From: Betaproteobacteria bacterium HGW-Betaproteobacteria-8
GTDB taxonomy: Bacteria > Pseudomonadota > Gammaproteobacteria > Burkholderiales > Methylophilaceae
DNA: 43,383 nucleotides
Assembly (NCBI GenBank): GCA_002842135.1
Contig: PHCD01000002.1
Span: forward strand, 1 to 43,383
Direction of reading: 5' to 3'
Shown here: piece after piece, positions 28,263 through 35,553 of the stretch
Layout: every line of letters begins with the position of its first letter
Position numbering within the stretch: position 1 is the stretch's first letter
Notes under the pieces: generated by a model
Database searches by the model: none
What the model saw: the letters and a program-made list of their open reading frames with translations, nothing else
Told to the model about the DNA's origin: nothing
Position numbers and translations under genes: made by a program

Positions 28263-28311
28263 GGATTGGTGGTTGCAAACAACCAGCATGGTTATTTGCA
28301 ACCACCAATCC
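28263..28311. promoter_or_regulatory. Paired palindromes: likely activator sites for the prepilin promoter
   Basis: A perfect 17-bp inverted repeat (arms 28263-28279 and 28295-28311) contains two 14-bp palindromes, GGTTGCAAACAACC (28271-28284) and GGTTATTTGCAACC (28290-28303). They lie about 130-160 nt upstream of the predicted sigma-54 start, the usual range for enhancer-binding activators. The same motif recurs upstream of pglL. The repeat also begins 3 nt after the pglL stop, so an RNA hairpin role is possible, but there is no U-run after it. Confidence 0.65.
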
Positions 28312-28313
28312 TG

Positions 28314-30143
28314 TTATTTACCGGCTTGATCTCCTGTCGCATTTTCGGCTGGTTGACGCTCGAGAATATTGAGCTTGGGTTTGGCTTCCTGCAGCAGTTC
28401 GACATAAAGCTGCCAGTACTGAAAAGGCAGGTCTCGCAATTGCTTGGTGAAGCTGCCGGGAAACACCGCTAGCGCATTCCGCAGTTGCAAGATGGCTTCG
28501 TTAGTCTGGCCGTTGAGCGCCAGCAGCAGCGGATAACGGTAGGCCGCAGCGCGGGTCGGCATGAAATGCAGCGCAGATTGCGTGATCTCGAGTTTTTCCT
28601 GCAGCATGGTTTCATCCGGCACCAGCAGGCGGACATAAAGGATATCGGCATAAGGCGCCAGCAATGTTTTACTGCGCACCCAGTTGAGCTGATCAAACAT
28701 GGCCTGCTCCGGCGTGAACTTGCCATCGGCCACTTCACCTTCCATCACCGGCGTCAGCCAGCGTTGCAAGACCTGATAACCGATCAGCATGCTGCCCAGA
28801 TGTACCGCGCCCATAACCAACACAGTGACAACCAACGCACGACCGGAGAAAGCGATACGCACCTGCGAGGTTTTTTCCTCCCCTGCCCCCAGCAGAAAGG
28901 CGGCAATGCCGAGAAAACAGGCGAACCAGAGCGAGAACTCAAACATGGCGTGAATACCGATAACGGCAAGCACTGCCAGCAGCCACCAACCGCTGAACGC
29001 CAGATGACGCCAGGCGAAAGCGCGTAGCCATGCCACAAGCCCGACCAGCAGCAACAGCACGCCGACAATGCCGGTTTCCACCAGCAGTTGTACCAACAGA
29101 TTCTGTGTGTTGCCAAACATGGCCGGCAAGCCTTGTGCCAAGCCTCCATTGAAGGTGTTGAAGGTTTCCCAGCGCAATTGGCCAAGGCCGATACCGAGCC
29201 ACGGCGCCTGCAAGAAGAGCTGCCAGCTTTCGCGCCATAGATGCAGGTAAGCAGCGAACCCAGAAACAGCGACGCTTTCATCCAGCGTTTGGGGCGCAGC
29301 CGTTGGCTGCGGCTCAATCATGAAAGAAACGGCCAACTGCGCCAGCGCCAACAGCGGCAATGCGATGAGCGCAATACGCAGCAACCTGCGGCTTTGCCCC
29401 TGCTCGACTTGCGCGCGCCATGCCTGTTGGTTGATGACCTTGCTGCGTAACAGAATAGCAAGCAGGGCGATGGTCAGCAGATAAGCCCAGCTGCCTTGCA
29501 GGCCAGGTAGTGAAAGCGTGAGGATCAGGGTCGTCGCAGTGATAATGGCGGCGACGGCTTTTAAGTGCGCCCGTGAATAGAGATAAAAGGCGGAAATCAC
29601 TGCCAGCGCAGTATAGCTGGTGAAGTAGCTGGCTTTTGCAAATACGCCATAGCCATGCGCTTCCGATAGCAAAGCCACGACCATTACGTTTTGTGTCAGC
29701 AACTGCAGCAACGCAATGAGGCCGTTCAACAGGCCTCCCGCCAAAACAAACCAGGAAAGCGTCGTAATGATCTGCTCCCATCCGAGCTGTCGGCGCAGAT
29801 GATTACCGAGAATCGCCAGAAAGAAGGCCCAGACCAGATATGAAGCCGCCATCAACGCATACTGACTGGAATGCAGCATGCCCAACAGCCACTGAATGAA
29901 AACCAATGCTATAAAACCTGGAAATATCAGCGTTATCCGCGGAATCTCCAGCGGCTGCCAGCTTTCGCGCTTCAATAAAGGCAACAGTGCAAGCAAGCCC
30001 AGCCCGCCCGCGAGCCATTCGCTATAAAAGCCAGGAATCGGTAAGCCGTGTCCTGGATAAACGAACGGTAGCGACATCATCAAGCCGATGAAGAAAAGAC
30101 TGGTTGTGGGTGAAAGCAAACGATTGGCAATACGGTTGAACAT
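28314..30143 (-). CDS. PglL-family O-oligosaccharyltransferase (pilin glycosylation ligase)
   Basis: From the ATG at 30143, supported by GAGG seven nt upstream, the product has 609 residues. It has about twelve hydrophobic segments, an N-terminal PglL_A-like region (SLPFVYPGHGLPIPGFYSEW), a large periplasmic loop with the Wzy_C-type ligase region (WRESWQLFLQAPWLGIGLGQLRWETFN) and a soluble C-terminal domain. This family moves glycans from undecaprenyl diphosphate to pilin serines or threonines in the periplasm. The open frame extends upstream to 30242 through a terminator hairpin, so that longer start is rejected. It has its own sigma-54 promoter and lies directly upstream of the prepilin gene, its likely substrate. 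Confidence 0.88.
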   Translation of the reverse strand: MFNRIANRLLSPTTSLFFIGLMMSLPFVYPGHGLPIPGFYSEWLAGGLGLLALLPLLKRESWQPLEIPRITLIFPGFIALVFIQWLLGMLHSSQYALMAASYLVWAFFLAILGNHLRRQLGWEQIITTLSWFVLAGGLLNGLIALLQLLTQNVMVVALLSEAHGYGVFAKASYFTSYTALAVISAFYLYSRAHLKAVAAIITATTLILTLSLPGLQGSWAYLLTIALLAILLRSKVINQQAWRAQVEQGQSRRLLRIALIALPLLALAQLAVSFMIEPQPTAAPQTLDESVAVSGFAAYLHLWRESWQLFLQAPWLGIGLGQLRWETFNTFNGGLAQGLPAMFGNTQNLLVQLLVETGIVGVLLLLVGLVAWLRAFAWRHLAFSGWWLLAVLAVIGIHAMFEFSLWFACFLGIAAFLLGAGEEKTSQVRIAFSGRALVVTVLVMGAVHLGSMLIGYQVLQRWLTPVMEGEVADGKFTPEQAMFDQLNWVRSKTLLAPYADILYVRLLVPDETMLQEKLEITQSALHFMPTRAAAYRYPLLLALNGQTNEAILQLRNALAVFPGSFTKQLRDLPFQYWQLYVELLQEAKPKLNILERQPAENATGDQAGK

Positions 30144-30178
30144 TTGAACCCCTCTGGTGTTCCCTGCGGCATGCCATA

Positions 30179-30208
30179 AAAAACGTCTCCGGTATGGGAG
30201 ACGTTTTT
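30179..30208 (-). terminator. Intrinsic terminator inside the pglL leader
   Basis: The perfect 12-bp arms AAAAACGTCTCC and GGAGACGTTTTT enclose a 6-nt loop and are followed on the minus strand by a U-run. The hairpin sits 35 nt upstream of the pglL ATG and about 80 nt downstream of the predicted sigma-54 start. No minus-strand gene lies before it, so it either attenuates pglL or ends a small RNA of about 115 nt. Confidence 0.8.
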
Positions 30209-30299
30209 GCTCACAAGCTGTTGAACTTGAAGCGAGACACAATGGAGATAGCGTGTGCAGGAGACTTAAAATTTATAAATCCACGTGCTCGCTGATAGT

Positions 30300-30316
30300 T
30301 GCATTTTATGTGCCAG
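30300..30316 (-). promoter_or_regulatory. Sigma-54 promoter upstream of pglL
   Basis: The minus strand reads CTGGCACATAAAATGCA. The -24 element TGGCAC and the -12 element TGC keep the exact GG-N10-GC spacing. The predicted start is near 30289, about 146 nt before the pglL ATG. It is a less perfect match than the prepilin promoter, but the matching palindromes upstream support it. Confidence 0.75.
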
Positions 30317-30378
30317 TGATTGATCCCTTATAAAATCAATGAAATATTGAATAGATTTCCAGTGAATTATTGAAATGT

Positions 30379-30422
30379 GGTTTTTTACAGCCACCAAAGT
30401 GGTTGTTTACAACCAACTGGTT
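30379..30422. promoter_or_regulatory. Paired palindromes upstream of the pglL sigma-54 promoter
   Basis: GGTTTTTTACAGCC (30379-30392) and GGTTGTTTACAACC (30401-30414) are spaced 22 bp start to start, and a further half-site pair AACC-AACT-GGTT overlaps the second. They lie about 95-120 nt upstream of the predicted start. The second is a perfect GGTTG-N4-CAACC palindrome, the same motif as at 28271-28284. The rest of 30209-30597 has no gene that can be supported. Confidence 0.62.
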
Positions 30423-30597
30423 ACATATTGAAGCTAAAGCATTCGCCTGTTGTCATCGAAGACGGCTGCCACTTGCATGCTATGATGATACGGTCGCACA
30501 GCCACTTGCCGCTTCATGCAGGCATGACAGGTATATCCATCCAGAGGCTATGCGCCGGCTACAACCGCTATCCAGACTGCAACAAGGGGGTAAGGGA

Positions 30598-30885
30598 ATG
30601 TCGACCGAGCAGGATAGGCAGTTTCTCCAACTATGCGGCGCGGATTCCGTCGCTTACGGCGGTGGGTCTTTCGCAGCGATGGTGGTGCGCGATGGCGAGA
30701 CTATCATCCGATCCGGTAACCGCGTCACCAACAACTGCAACCCCACTACCACGTCGAGATGCAGGTCTTGCACCAGGCCGCTACCAGAAAAGCTGCCAGC
30801 AAACCGTTTCCAACACCAACCCATCCCCGAATCCCCCGCTCCTTTCGATGCCTGGCTGGCGAAGAAAGACCGCCTACCCTATTGA
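30598..30885 (+). pseudogene. Decayed nucleoside (guanine-type) deaminase
   Basis: The first frame reads GGGSFAAMVVRDGETIIRSGNRVTNNCNPTT, matching the N-terminal part of cytidine/guanine deaminase-family enzymes (usual form GGPFGAVIVKDG...GxNxVTxxxDPTAHAE). At about 30735-30765 the match moves to another frame as HVEMQVLHQAATRKA, the catalytic HAEM region. The rest, including the zinc-binding PCxxC motif, is missing. The end returns to the first frame as PAPFDAWLAKKDRLPY, a typical family C terminus. At least one frameshift and an internal deletion therefore make it non-functional. The open frame continues upstream to 30370, but this lies in the regulatory region and is not coding by homology. 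Confidence 0.72.
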
Positions 30886-30924
30886 TTTGTATATCCAGAC
30901 AGAACCTCCCGACAGGACAAACAC

Positions 30925-32367
30925 ATGAAAAGACCTGCCATCATTTGCCTGCTGCTGTTGATGCTTGCTGGCTGCGACAGCCCAACCAACCCGCGGCTGA
31001 CCATACTCACAGAGGAATCTCCGCCGCTCAATTTTGCCGTTGATGGCAAAATCCAGGGACAGGCTGTCGAAGTGGTCGAGGCGCTGATTGAACGCACTGG
31101 CGGCAAGGTGGATATGCACATCAGGCCGTGGGATCAGGCTTATCAACAGGTGTTGAAAGAAAGCAATACAGCGCTTTTCTCAACGATGATGACACCTGAG
31201 CGCAAGACACAGCTGCAATGGGTGGGGCCGATCAACACGATGGATACCAGCCTGTATGCGCTCAAGGGCTCCGGCCTGCAGATTCGCACGCTGGACGAGG
31301 CAAAGAGCGCCGGAAAAATCGCCACGGTGACGGATTACTACAGCGAGCAGGTCTTGAAGAAGGAAGGCTTCAGCAACCTCGATAGCCAGCCTAATGAGGA
31401 GGCCGCTGTCCGCAAGCTGTTGGACGGCGAGGCGCAGCTGTTCGTCAGCAACAATACGGTGTTACCCGCTCTGCTACGCAAGGTCGGTGCGGACATGTCG
31501 CAACTGGAGATCGCTTTTACCGTCTCTACCGATCTCGGCTATATCGCTTTCTCTCCGTCCACGCCGCCGAAACTGGTAGCGAAATGGCAGCAGGCGCTGG
31601 ATGGCATGAAGCGCGACGGCAGTTTTGACGCCATCTACGAAAAATGGCTGCCGCTACAGATCGCGCCGGGCATCCTGCAGATGATGACCGAGGAATACCC
31701 GCCTATCACCTTTCTACATCAAGGCCGGCCTGCAGGTTTCGTCACCGACATGGTGCGCGAGATCGCTTCTCGTCTGGATTATGCTGACAACGTCCGCCTG
31801 ACCTCATGGAAGAATGCCTACAACATGGCGTTATTGCATCCGAATGTGGTGCTGTTCAGCGCGGAACGCACGCCGGAACGTGAAGAGCAGTTCCAATGGG
31901 TGGGGCCGGTGGGTCAGAACCACTCCATTCTCTACGCCAGGAAAGGCGCCAATATCAAGGTCGGCAGCCTGGATGAGGCAAAAGCGTTGCCAGCCATTGC
32001 CACCACTACCGACTGGTTCACCGAGCAGCACTTGAAGCGCGAGGGCTTCGGCAACCTGATCAGCTCCAAGGAGCCGACCGAAAACGTGCGCCAGCTGATG
32101 AACGGTGAAGTGCAGCTTTCCATCTTCACCGATATCACCATCCCCGAGATCGCGGCAGAGGCCGGCTACAGCCTGGCCGACCTGGAACCGGTGCTGACCG
32201 TCAGCCAGACCGATTTCTACATTGCGTTTTCCAGAGACACGCCGCCTGAAGTCGTGAAAGCATGGCAAGACAAACTCAATGAGATGAAGCAGGACGGCAG
32301 CTTCGAACGTATCTACAAAAGTTATTTGCCGGAGGCCGAACTGGAAGAATTGCTGAAAACGCAATAA
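30925..32367 (+). CDS. Tandem solute-binding lipoprotein (two SBP family 3 domains)
   Basis: The 480-residue protein has a lipoprotein signal peptide (lipobox LAGC, Cys18) and two consecutive family 3 periplasmic-binding domains, about 25-248 and 250-475. The halves match each other: QLQWVGPINTMDTSLYALKG with QFQWVGPVGQNHSILYARKG, and MKRDGSFDAIYEKWLP with MKQDGSFERIYKSYLP, showing an internal duplication. Family members bind amino acids or other small polar ligands. No permease or ABC ATPase gene is adjacent, so a role in sensing or as an orphan receptor is possible. AGGA seven nt before the ATG supports the start. The CACHE-domain lipoprotein follows after 36 nt, probably in the same operon. 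Confidence 0.88.
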   Translation: MKRPAIICLLLLMLAGCDSPTNPRLTILTEESPPLNFAVDGKIQGQAVEVVEALIERTGGKVDMHIRPWDQAYQQVLKESNTALFSTMMTPERKTQLQWVGPINTMDTSLYALKGSGLQIRTLDEAKSAGKIATVTDYYSEQVLKKEGFSNLDSQPNEEAAVRKLLDGEAQLFVSNNTVLPALLRKVGADMSQLEIAFTVSTDLGYIAFSPSTPPKLVAKWQQALDGMKRDGSFDAIYEKWLPLQIAPGILQMMTEEYPPITFLHQGRPAGFVTDMVREIASRLDYADNVRLTSWKNAYNMALLHPNVVLFSAERTPEREEQFQWVGPVGQNHSILYARKGANIKVGSLDEAKALPAIATTTDWFTEQHLKREGFGNLISSKEPTENVRQLMNGEVQLSIFTDITIPEIAAEAGYSLADLEPVLTVSQTDFYIAFSRDTPPEVVKAWQDKLNEMKQDGSFERIYKSYLPEAELEELLKTQ

Positions 32368-32403
32368 ATCATCAATTTAATCAATTTATCAAGAAAGTAT
32401 TTC

Positions 32404-33921
32404 ATGTTATTGAAAATAAATAGATTAATGCTCATTGTTTTTGCGCTTTTCCTGTTCGCCTGTAGCCAGGAAGATGCAGCACAAAGCGAACCGGCTGCCA
32501 CCAGCGTACCTGAAGCCTCGCTCGATACACACAGCCGCTATCTGGATGATTGGTTCGCCGATGCCCTGACTGAGCTCGAACAGGTCGCCGCCAAACCAGC
32601 AGCGCAATCAGGCGATTGGGCCAGCATCAAAGAGCATCTGGCAAAACTGGAAGCTGCCCGCCCCGGCACCTATTTCTATGTGCTACCGGACGGCAACTAC
32701 TATTCACTGGCGCTGGATTACACCAACCTCAATCTGAGTGACCGTGGCTATTTTCAAGGCCTGTTCGCCGGCAAGCCGGTCAAGGGCTTCCCCATCTACA
32801 GCCGCTCCTCCGGCAAGAAGTCGGCGCTGGTAGCCGCCCCGGTGATGGTCAATGGCAAGGTGACAGGCGCCATCGGTGCCTCGATCTATCTGGATGACCT
32901 GCACACCGCACTGAACCGGACTTTTGCGCTACCGTCCGATTACACCTGGTTTGTCGTCGATGCCGAAGGCAACACGATGCTGGACCGTGATAGCGACTTC
33001 ATTTTCATGAATGCGTTGAGTCAGGGTGGCCCATCTCTGCAGGAAGGCGTCTCACAGGCGCTGGAAACCGAAAACGGCAGCCTGCAATACGAATCGGGTG
33101 GTGTCCGCCATGCCTGGTATCAAAAGCTGCCGAACATGAACTGGTGGCTGTTCATGGCAAAGGTTGAGCCGGACACACAAATCACCCCGCAACTGACGCT
33201 CTCGCTGGAGCGTTTCGTTCCTGAATTGCAGGCCGCTCTGGATCGCATTGATGTCTCGATGGCCGGCAAGATCAAACAGCATGTATTCAACCCGCAAAAT
33301 GAAGGGGAACTCCGCGCTTTGCTGGCGTCCATCCTCGAAGAGAACACCAACCTGATCAATGTCGCATTTATCGACCGGCGCGGCTTCCTGCGTCAGATCG
33401 AGCCATCGGATTACCGCAATTTCGAGAATACGAACATCCGTAACCAGCCGCAGGTCGCAGCCATGCTAAGCGAACCCCGCCCCTTGTTCAGCAAGGCTTT
33501 CAACTCGGTGGAAGGCTTTCTGGCGGTCGATATCGCTCATCCGGTTCGCAATGTGGAGCAGGAATTCGCAGGTTCGGTCAGCGCACTGATCCGGCCTGCA
33601 CTGCTGATCGAACCGCTACTGAAAAAGACCAGTATCCCCGAGGATTACGAACTGTGGGTGATGCAGCCGGACGGCATGATCGTCTACGACCGCGATGAAG
33701 ATGAAGTCGGCAGGATGTTGTTCAGCGATGCGCTGTATGCCGACTATGAAAGCCTGCTCAACCTGGGCAAGAACATCGTGGCATCACCTTCAGGCGAAGG
33801 CAGCTATCTTTTCGTTGCGCAGGGTGCGGCGGACAAGGTCATCAAAAAGGCCGTATGGCAGACCGTGCGACTGCATGGAAATGAATGGCGCGTGATACTG
33901 ACTTACAAGCCGTACGAATGA
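32404..33921 (+). CDS. Lipoprotein with tandem CACHE-like sensor domains
   Basis: This 505-residue protein starts with a lipoprotein signal peptide (lipobox LFAC, Cys20). Residues about 40-230 form a dCACHE-like domain (YFYVLPDGNYYSLALDYTNLNLSDRGYFQ, then KGFPIYSRSSGKKSALVAAPV). A second similar unit occupies about 290-500 (INVAFIDRRGFLRQIEPSDYR and the terminal SYLFVAQGAADKVIKKAVWQTVRLHGNEWRVI). CACHE domains usually sit outside membrane receptors and bind small ligands; here there is no membrane helix or cytoplasmic output, so the protein must signal through a partner, if at all. It lies 36 nt after the tandem solute-binding protein gene. The ribosome-binding site is weak. Confidence 0.8.
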   Translation: MLLKINRLMLIVFALFLFACSQEDAAQSEPAATSVPEASLDTHSRYLDDWFADALTELEQVAAKPAAQSGDWASIKEHLAKLEAARPGTYFYVLPDGNYYSLALDYTNLNLSDRGYFQGLFAGKPVKGFPIYSRSSGKKSALVAAPVMVNGKVTGAIGASIYLDDLHTALNRTFALPSDYTWFVVDAEGNTMLDRDSDFIFMNALSQGGPSLQEGVSQALETENGSLQYESGGVRHAWYQKLPNMNWWLFMAKVEPDTQITPQLTLSLERFVPELQAALDRIDVSMAGKIKQHVFNPQNEGELRALLASILEENTNLINVAFIDRRGFLRQIEPSDYRNFENTNIRNQPQVAAMLSEPRPLFSKAFNSVEGFLAVDIAHPVRNVEQEFAGSVSALIRPALLIEPLLKKTSIPEDYELWVMQPDGMIVYDRDEDEVGRMLFSDALYADYESLLNLGKNIVASPSGEGSYLFVAQGAADKVIKKAVWQTVRLHGNEWRVILTYKPYE

Positions 33922-33955
33922 GTGGGGAGCGAGGAAAGCGGGAAAATGCGGCGGG

Positions 33956-34045
33956 TGGCGGAAGCGGTGAGATTCGAACTCACGAAGGGCGTAAACCCTT
34001 GGCAGTTTTCAAGACTGCTGCCTTCAACCACTCGGCCACGCTTCC
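33956..34045 (-). tRNA. tRNA-Ser (anticodon UGA)
   Basis: The minus strand gives a 90-nt type II tRNA with acceptor arm GGAAGCG/CGCTTCC, discriminator G and an encoded CCA. The D-loop is GCCGAGTGGTTGAAGGC, the anticodon arm CAGTCTTGAAAACTG (anticodon TGA), followed by a long variable arm CAAGGGTTTACGCCCTT and T-loop GTTCGAATC. All arms pair. It lies about 120 nt downstream of def, between convergent gene groups. Confidence 0.97.
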
Positions 34046-34147
34046 AATTTGATGTAACAACTTTACTTCCAACAGTTGCGCCTTCGACGCCGCTGCTTGT
34101 CCGGAAATAGCTGGCCGAACTGCAACCGGCTTCCAAACGAAGCGCGC

Positions 34148-34176
34148 ATTTTACCAGAACAATTTTCAGTCGTCTT
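34148..34176 (-). promoter_or_regulatory. Candidate promoter for tRNA-Ser
   Basis: An extended -10 element (TGG-TAAAAT, minus strand) lies 17 nt after a weak -35 element (AAGACG) at the end of def. The predicted start is about 95 nt before the tRNA. It is the best sigma-70-like match before the tRNA, but the -35 is poor, so transcription from upstream genes is also possible. Confidence 0.35.
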
Positions 34177-34699
34177 GTAATTCCTGCCCCGGAAACAAAA
34201 CGTCGGTGTAGCCGAAATTGGCCAGGTTGGTAATGCGCATCGGATAGAGTATGCCATCCAGATGGTCACACTCGTGCTGCACCACCCGCGCATGAAAACC
34301 GCTAACCAGCCGGTCTATGGGTTTGCCGTACTGGTCGAAGCCGGTGTAATGCAGGCGCTGGTATCTGGGCACGATGCCGCGCATGCCCGGCACGGACAGG
34401 CAACCTTCCCAGCCGTCTTCCATGGCTTCACCGACCGGGTTCAACACCGGGTTGATCAACACGGTATAAGGCACCTGCTCGGCATCCGGATAGCGCGGAT
34501 TGGCACCGACGCCGAAGATCACGACACGCAGGCTGACGCCGATCTGCGGGGCGGCGATACCGGCACCGTCCATGTGTGCCATGGTGTCCTGCATGTCCTG
34601 GATCAGGGCGTGCAATTCCGGTGTATCAAACGCCTCAACCGGCGCAGCCTTCTGCAGCAGCACCGGGGCGCCCATGCGTAATACTGTCCTAACGGTCAT
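34166..34699 (-). CDS. def: Peptide deformylase
   Basis: The 177-residue protein has the three PDF motifs: [10 protein letters not shown] (45-54), EGCLSVPG with metal ligand Cys100, and QHECDHLDG with HExxH (His142, Glu143, His146). It removes the formyl group from new proteins, with map encoding the next enzyme in the process. The ATG overlaps the end of the mtnP gene by 11 nt. The first motif has Ile in place of the usual Leu (GxGLAAxQ), as in many type I/III variants; a second deformylase elsewhere in the genome cannot be excluded. Confidence 0.94.
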   Translation of the reverse strand: MTVRTVLRMGAPVLLQKAAPVEAFDTPELHALIQDMQDTMAHMDGAGIAAPQIGVSLRVVIFGVGANPRYPDAEQVPYTVLINPVLNPVGEAMEDGWEGCLSVPGMRGIVPRYQRLHYTGFDQYGKPIDRLVSGFHARVVQHECDHLDGILYPMRITNLANFGYTDVLFPGQELQDD

Positions 34700-35435
34700 G
34701 TAGTATCACCGCCTGTTCAAGTAAATGACGGATGCGCAGCATGGTGCCAGTCAACGCCAAGCCTATTTCATCGTAGTTGATCTTGTGCTTGCTATCTCCG
34801 CGTCCAGCCGCGTGATTGGCCACCGGACAGATTGCAGCATATTCAATACCCAGTTCTCTTGCCAAGGCCGCCTCCGGCATGCCCGTCATGCCTACCATCG
34901 TGGCACCGTCGCGTTCCAGCCGGTTGATCTCTGCCGCCGTCTCCAGGCGCGGCCCCTGTACTGCTGCATAGACGCCACCATCAAATAGAGGCTCATTGGC
35001 GAGTTTGGCAGCCTTCTTGATGACCGCTCGCATTTTCGCACTGTAGGGTTCGGTGAAATCAGTATGCTTGACCGGCATGTCGATACCATCAAAAAAAGTT
35101 TGTTTGCGGCCATGCGTATAGTCGACAAGCTGCTCTGGCAGGGCAATATCTCCAGGATTCAGTTCAGGATCAATCGCCCCTACAGTAGCCACAGCCAGTA
35201 TGCATTTCACGCCCTCGCTATGCAGCGCCCAGATGTTGGCGCGGTAGTTGATGGCATGTGGAGGTATCGTGTGCCCGCCACCGTGGCGGGCCAGAAAAAC
35301 CACCTCATGTCCGCCAAGCTCACCGAACAGCATCGGCGCTGAAGGTTCGCCATAGGGCGTACGGATGATCTGACGTCGAATGACATTGAGATTAGCCAGT
35401 TGAGTGAGGCCGGTGCCTCCGATAATACCGAGCAT
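34689..35435 (-). CDS. mtnP: S-methyl-5'-thioadenosine/thioinosine phosphorylase
   Basis: From the ATG at 35435, preceded by AGAGGA, the product is 248 residues and begins [13 protein letters not shown]-family motifs are present: [48 protein letters not shown] and [15 protein letters not shown]. The reaction is phosphorolysis of methylthioadenosine or methylthioinosine in methionine salvage. Whether adenosine or inosine is preferred cannot be judged here. An in-frame ATG at 35459 gives 8 extra residues without a better ribosome-binding site. It overlaps def by 11 nt and is divergent from hpnC. Confidence 0.92.
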   Translation of the reverse strand: MLGIIGGTGLTQLANLNVIRRQIIRTPYGEPSAPMLFGELGGHEVVFLARHGGGHTIPPHAINYRANIWALHSEGVKCILAVATVGAIDPELNPGDIALPEQLVDYTHGRKQTFFDGIDMPVKHTDFTEPYSAKMRAVIKKAAKLANEPLFDGGVYAAVQGPRLETAAEINRLERDGATMVGMTGMPEAALARELGIEYAAICPVANHAAGRGDSKHKINYDEIGLALTGTMLRIRHLLEQAVILHDR

Positions 35436-35553
35436 GAAATTTCCTCTGCGATTTGCCACCGCTATTTAACACATGGATTGTAACGTAAACTCAGGCAAAC
35501 GCCTTCATTCGTGCGGGTCGGAAGGTCTGATTTGTGGCATACTTAGGCCCGAT

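Noticed and set aside
28263..28311. 17-bp inverted repeat as the pglL terminator
   Set aside because: No U-run follows on the minus strand, and the same 14-bp motif recurs upstream of another sigma-54 promoter, which favours a protein-binding site; an RNA role is not excluded.
30144..30242. Longer N terminus for the PglL-like protein
   Set aside because: It would translate a perfect terminator hairpin, while the ATG at 30143 has a good ribosome-binding site and begins the conserved region.
30370..30597. Upstream extension of the deaminase open frame
   Set aside because: It covers the palindromic regulatory region and reads as unrelated sequence; homology begins only at 30598.
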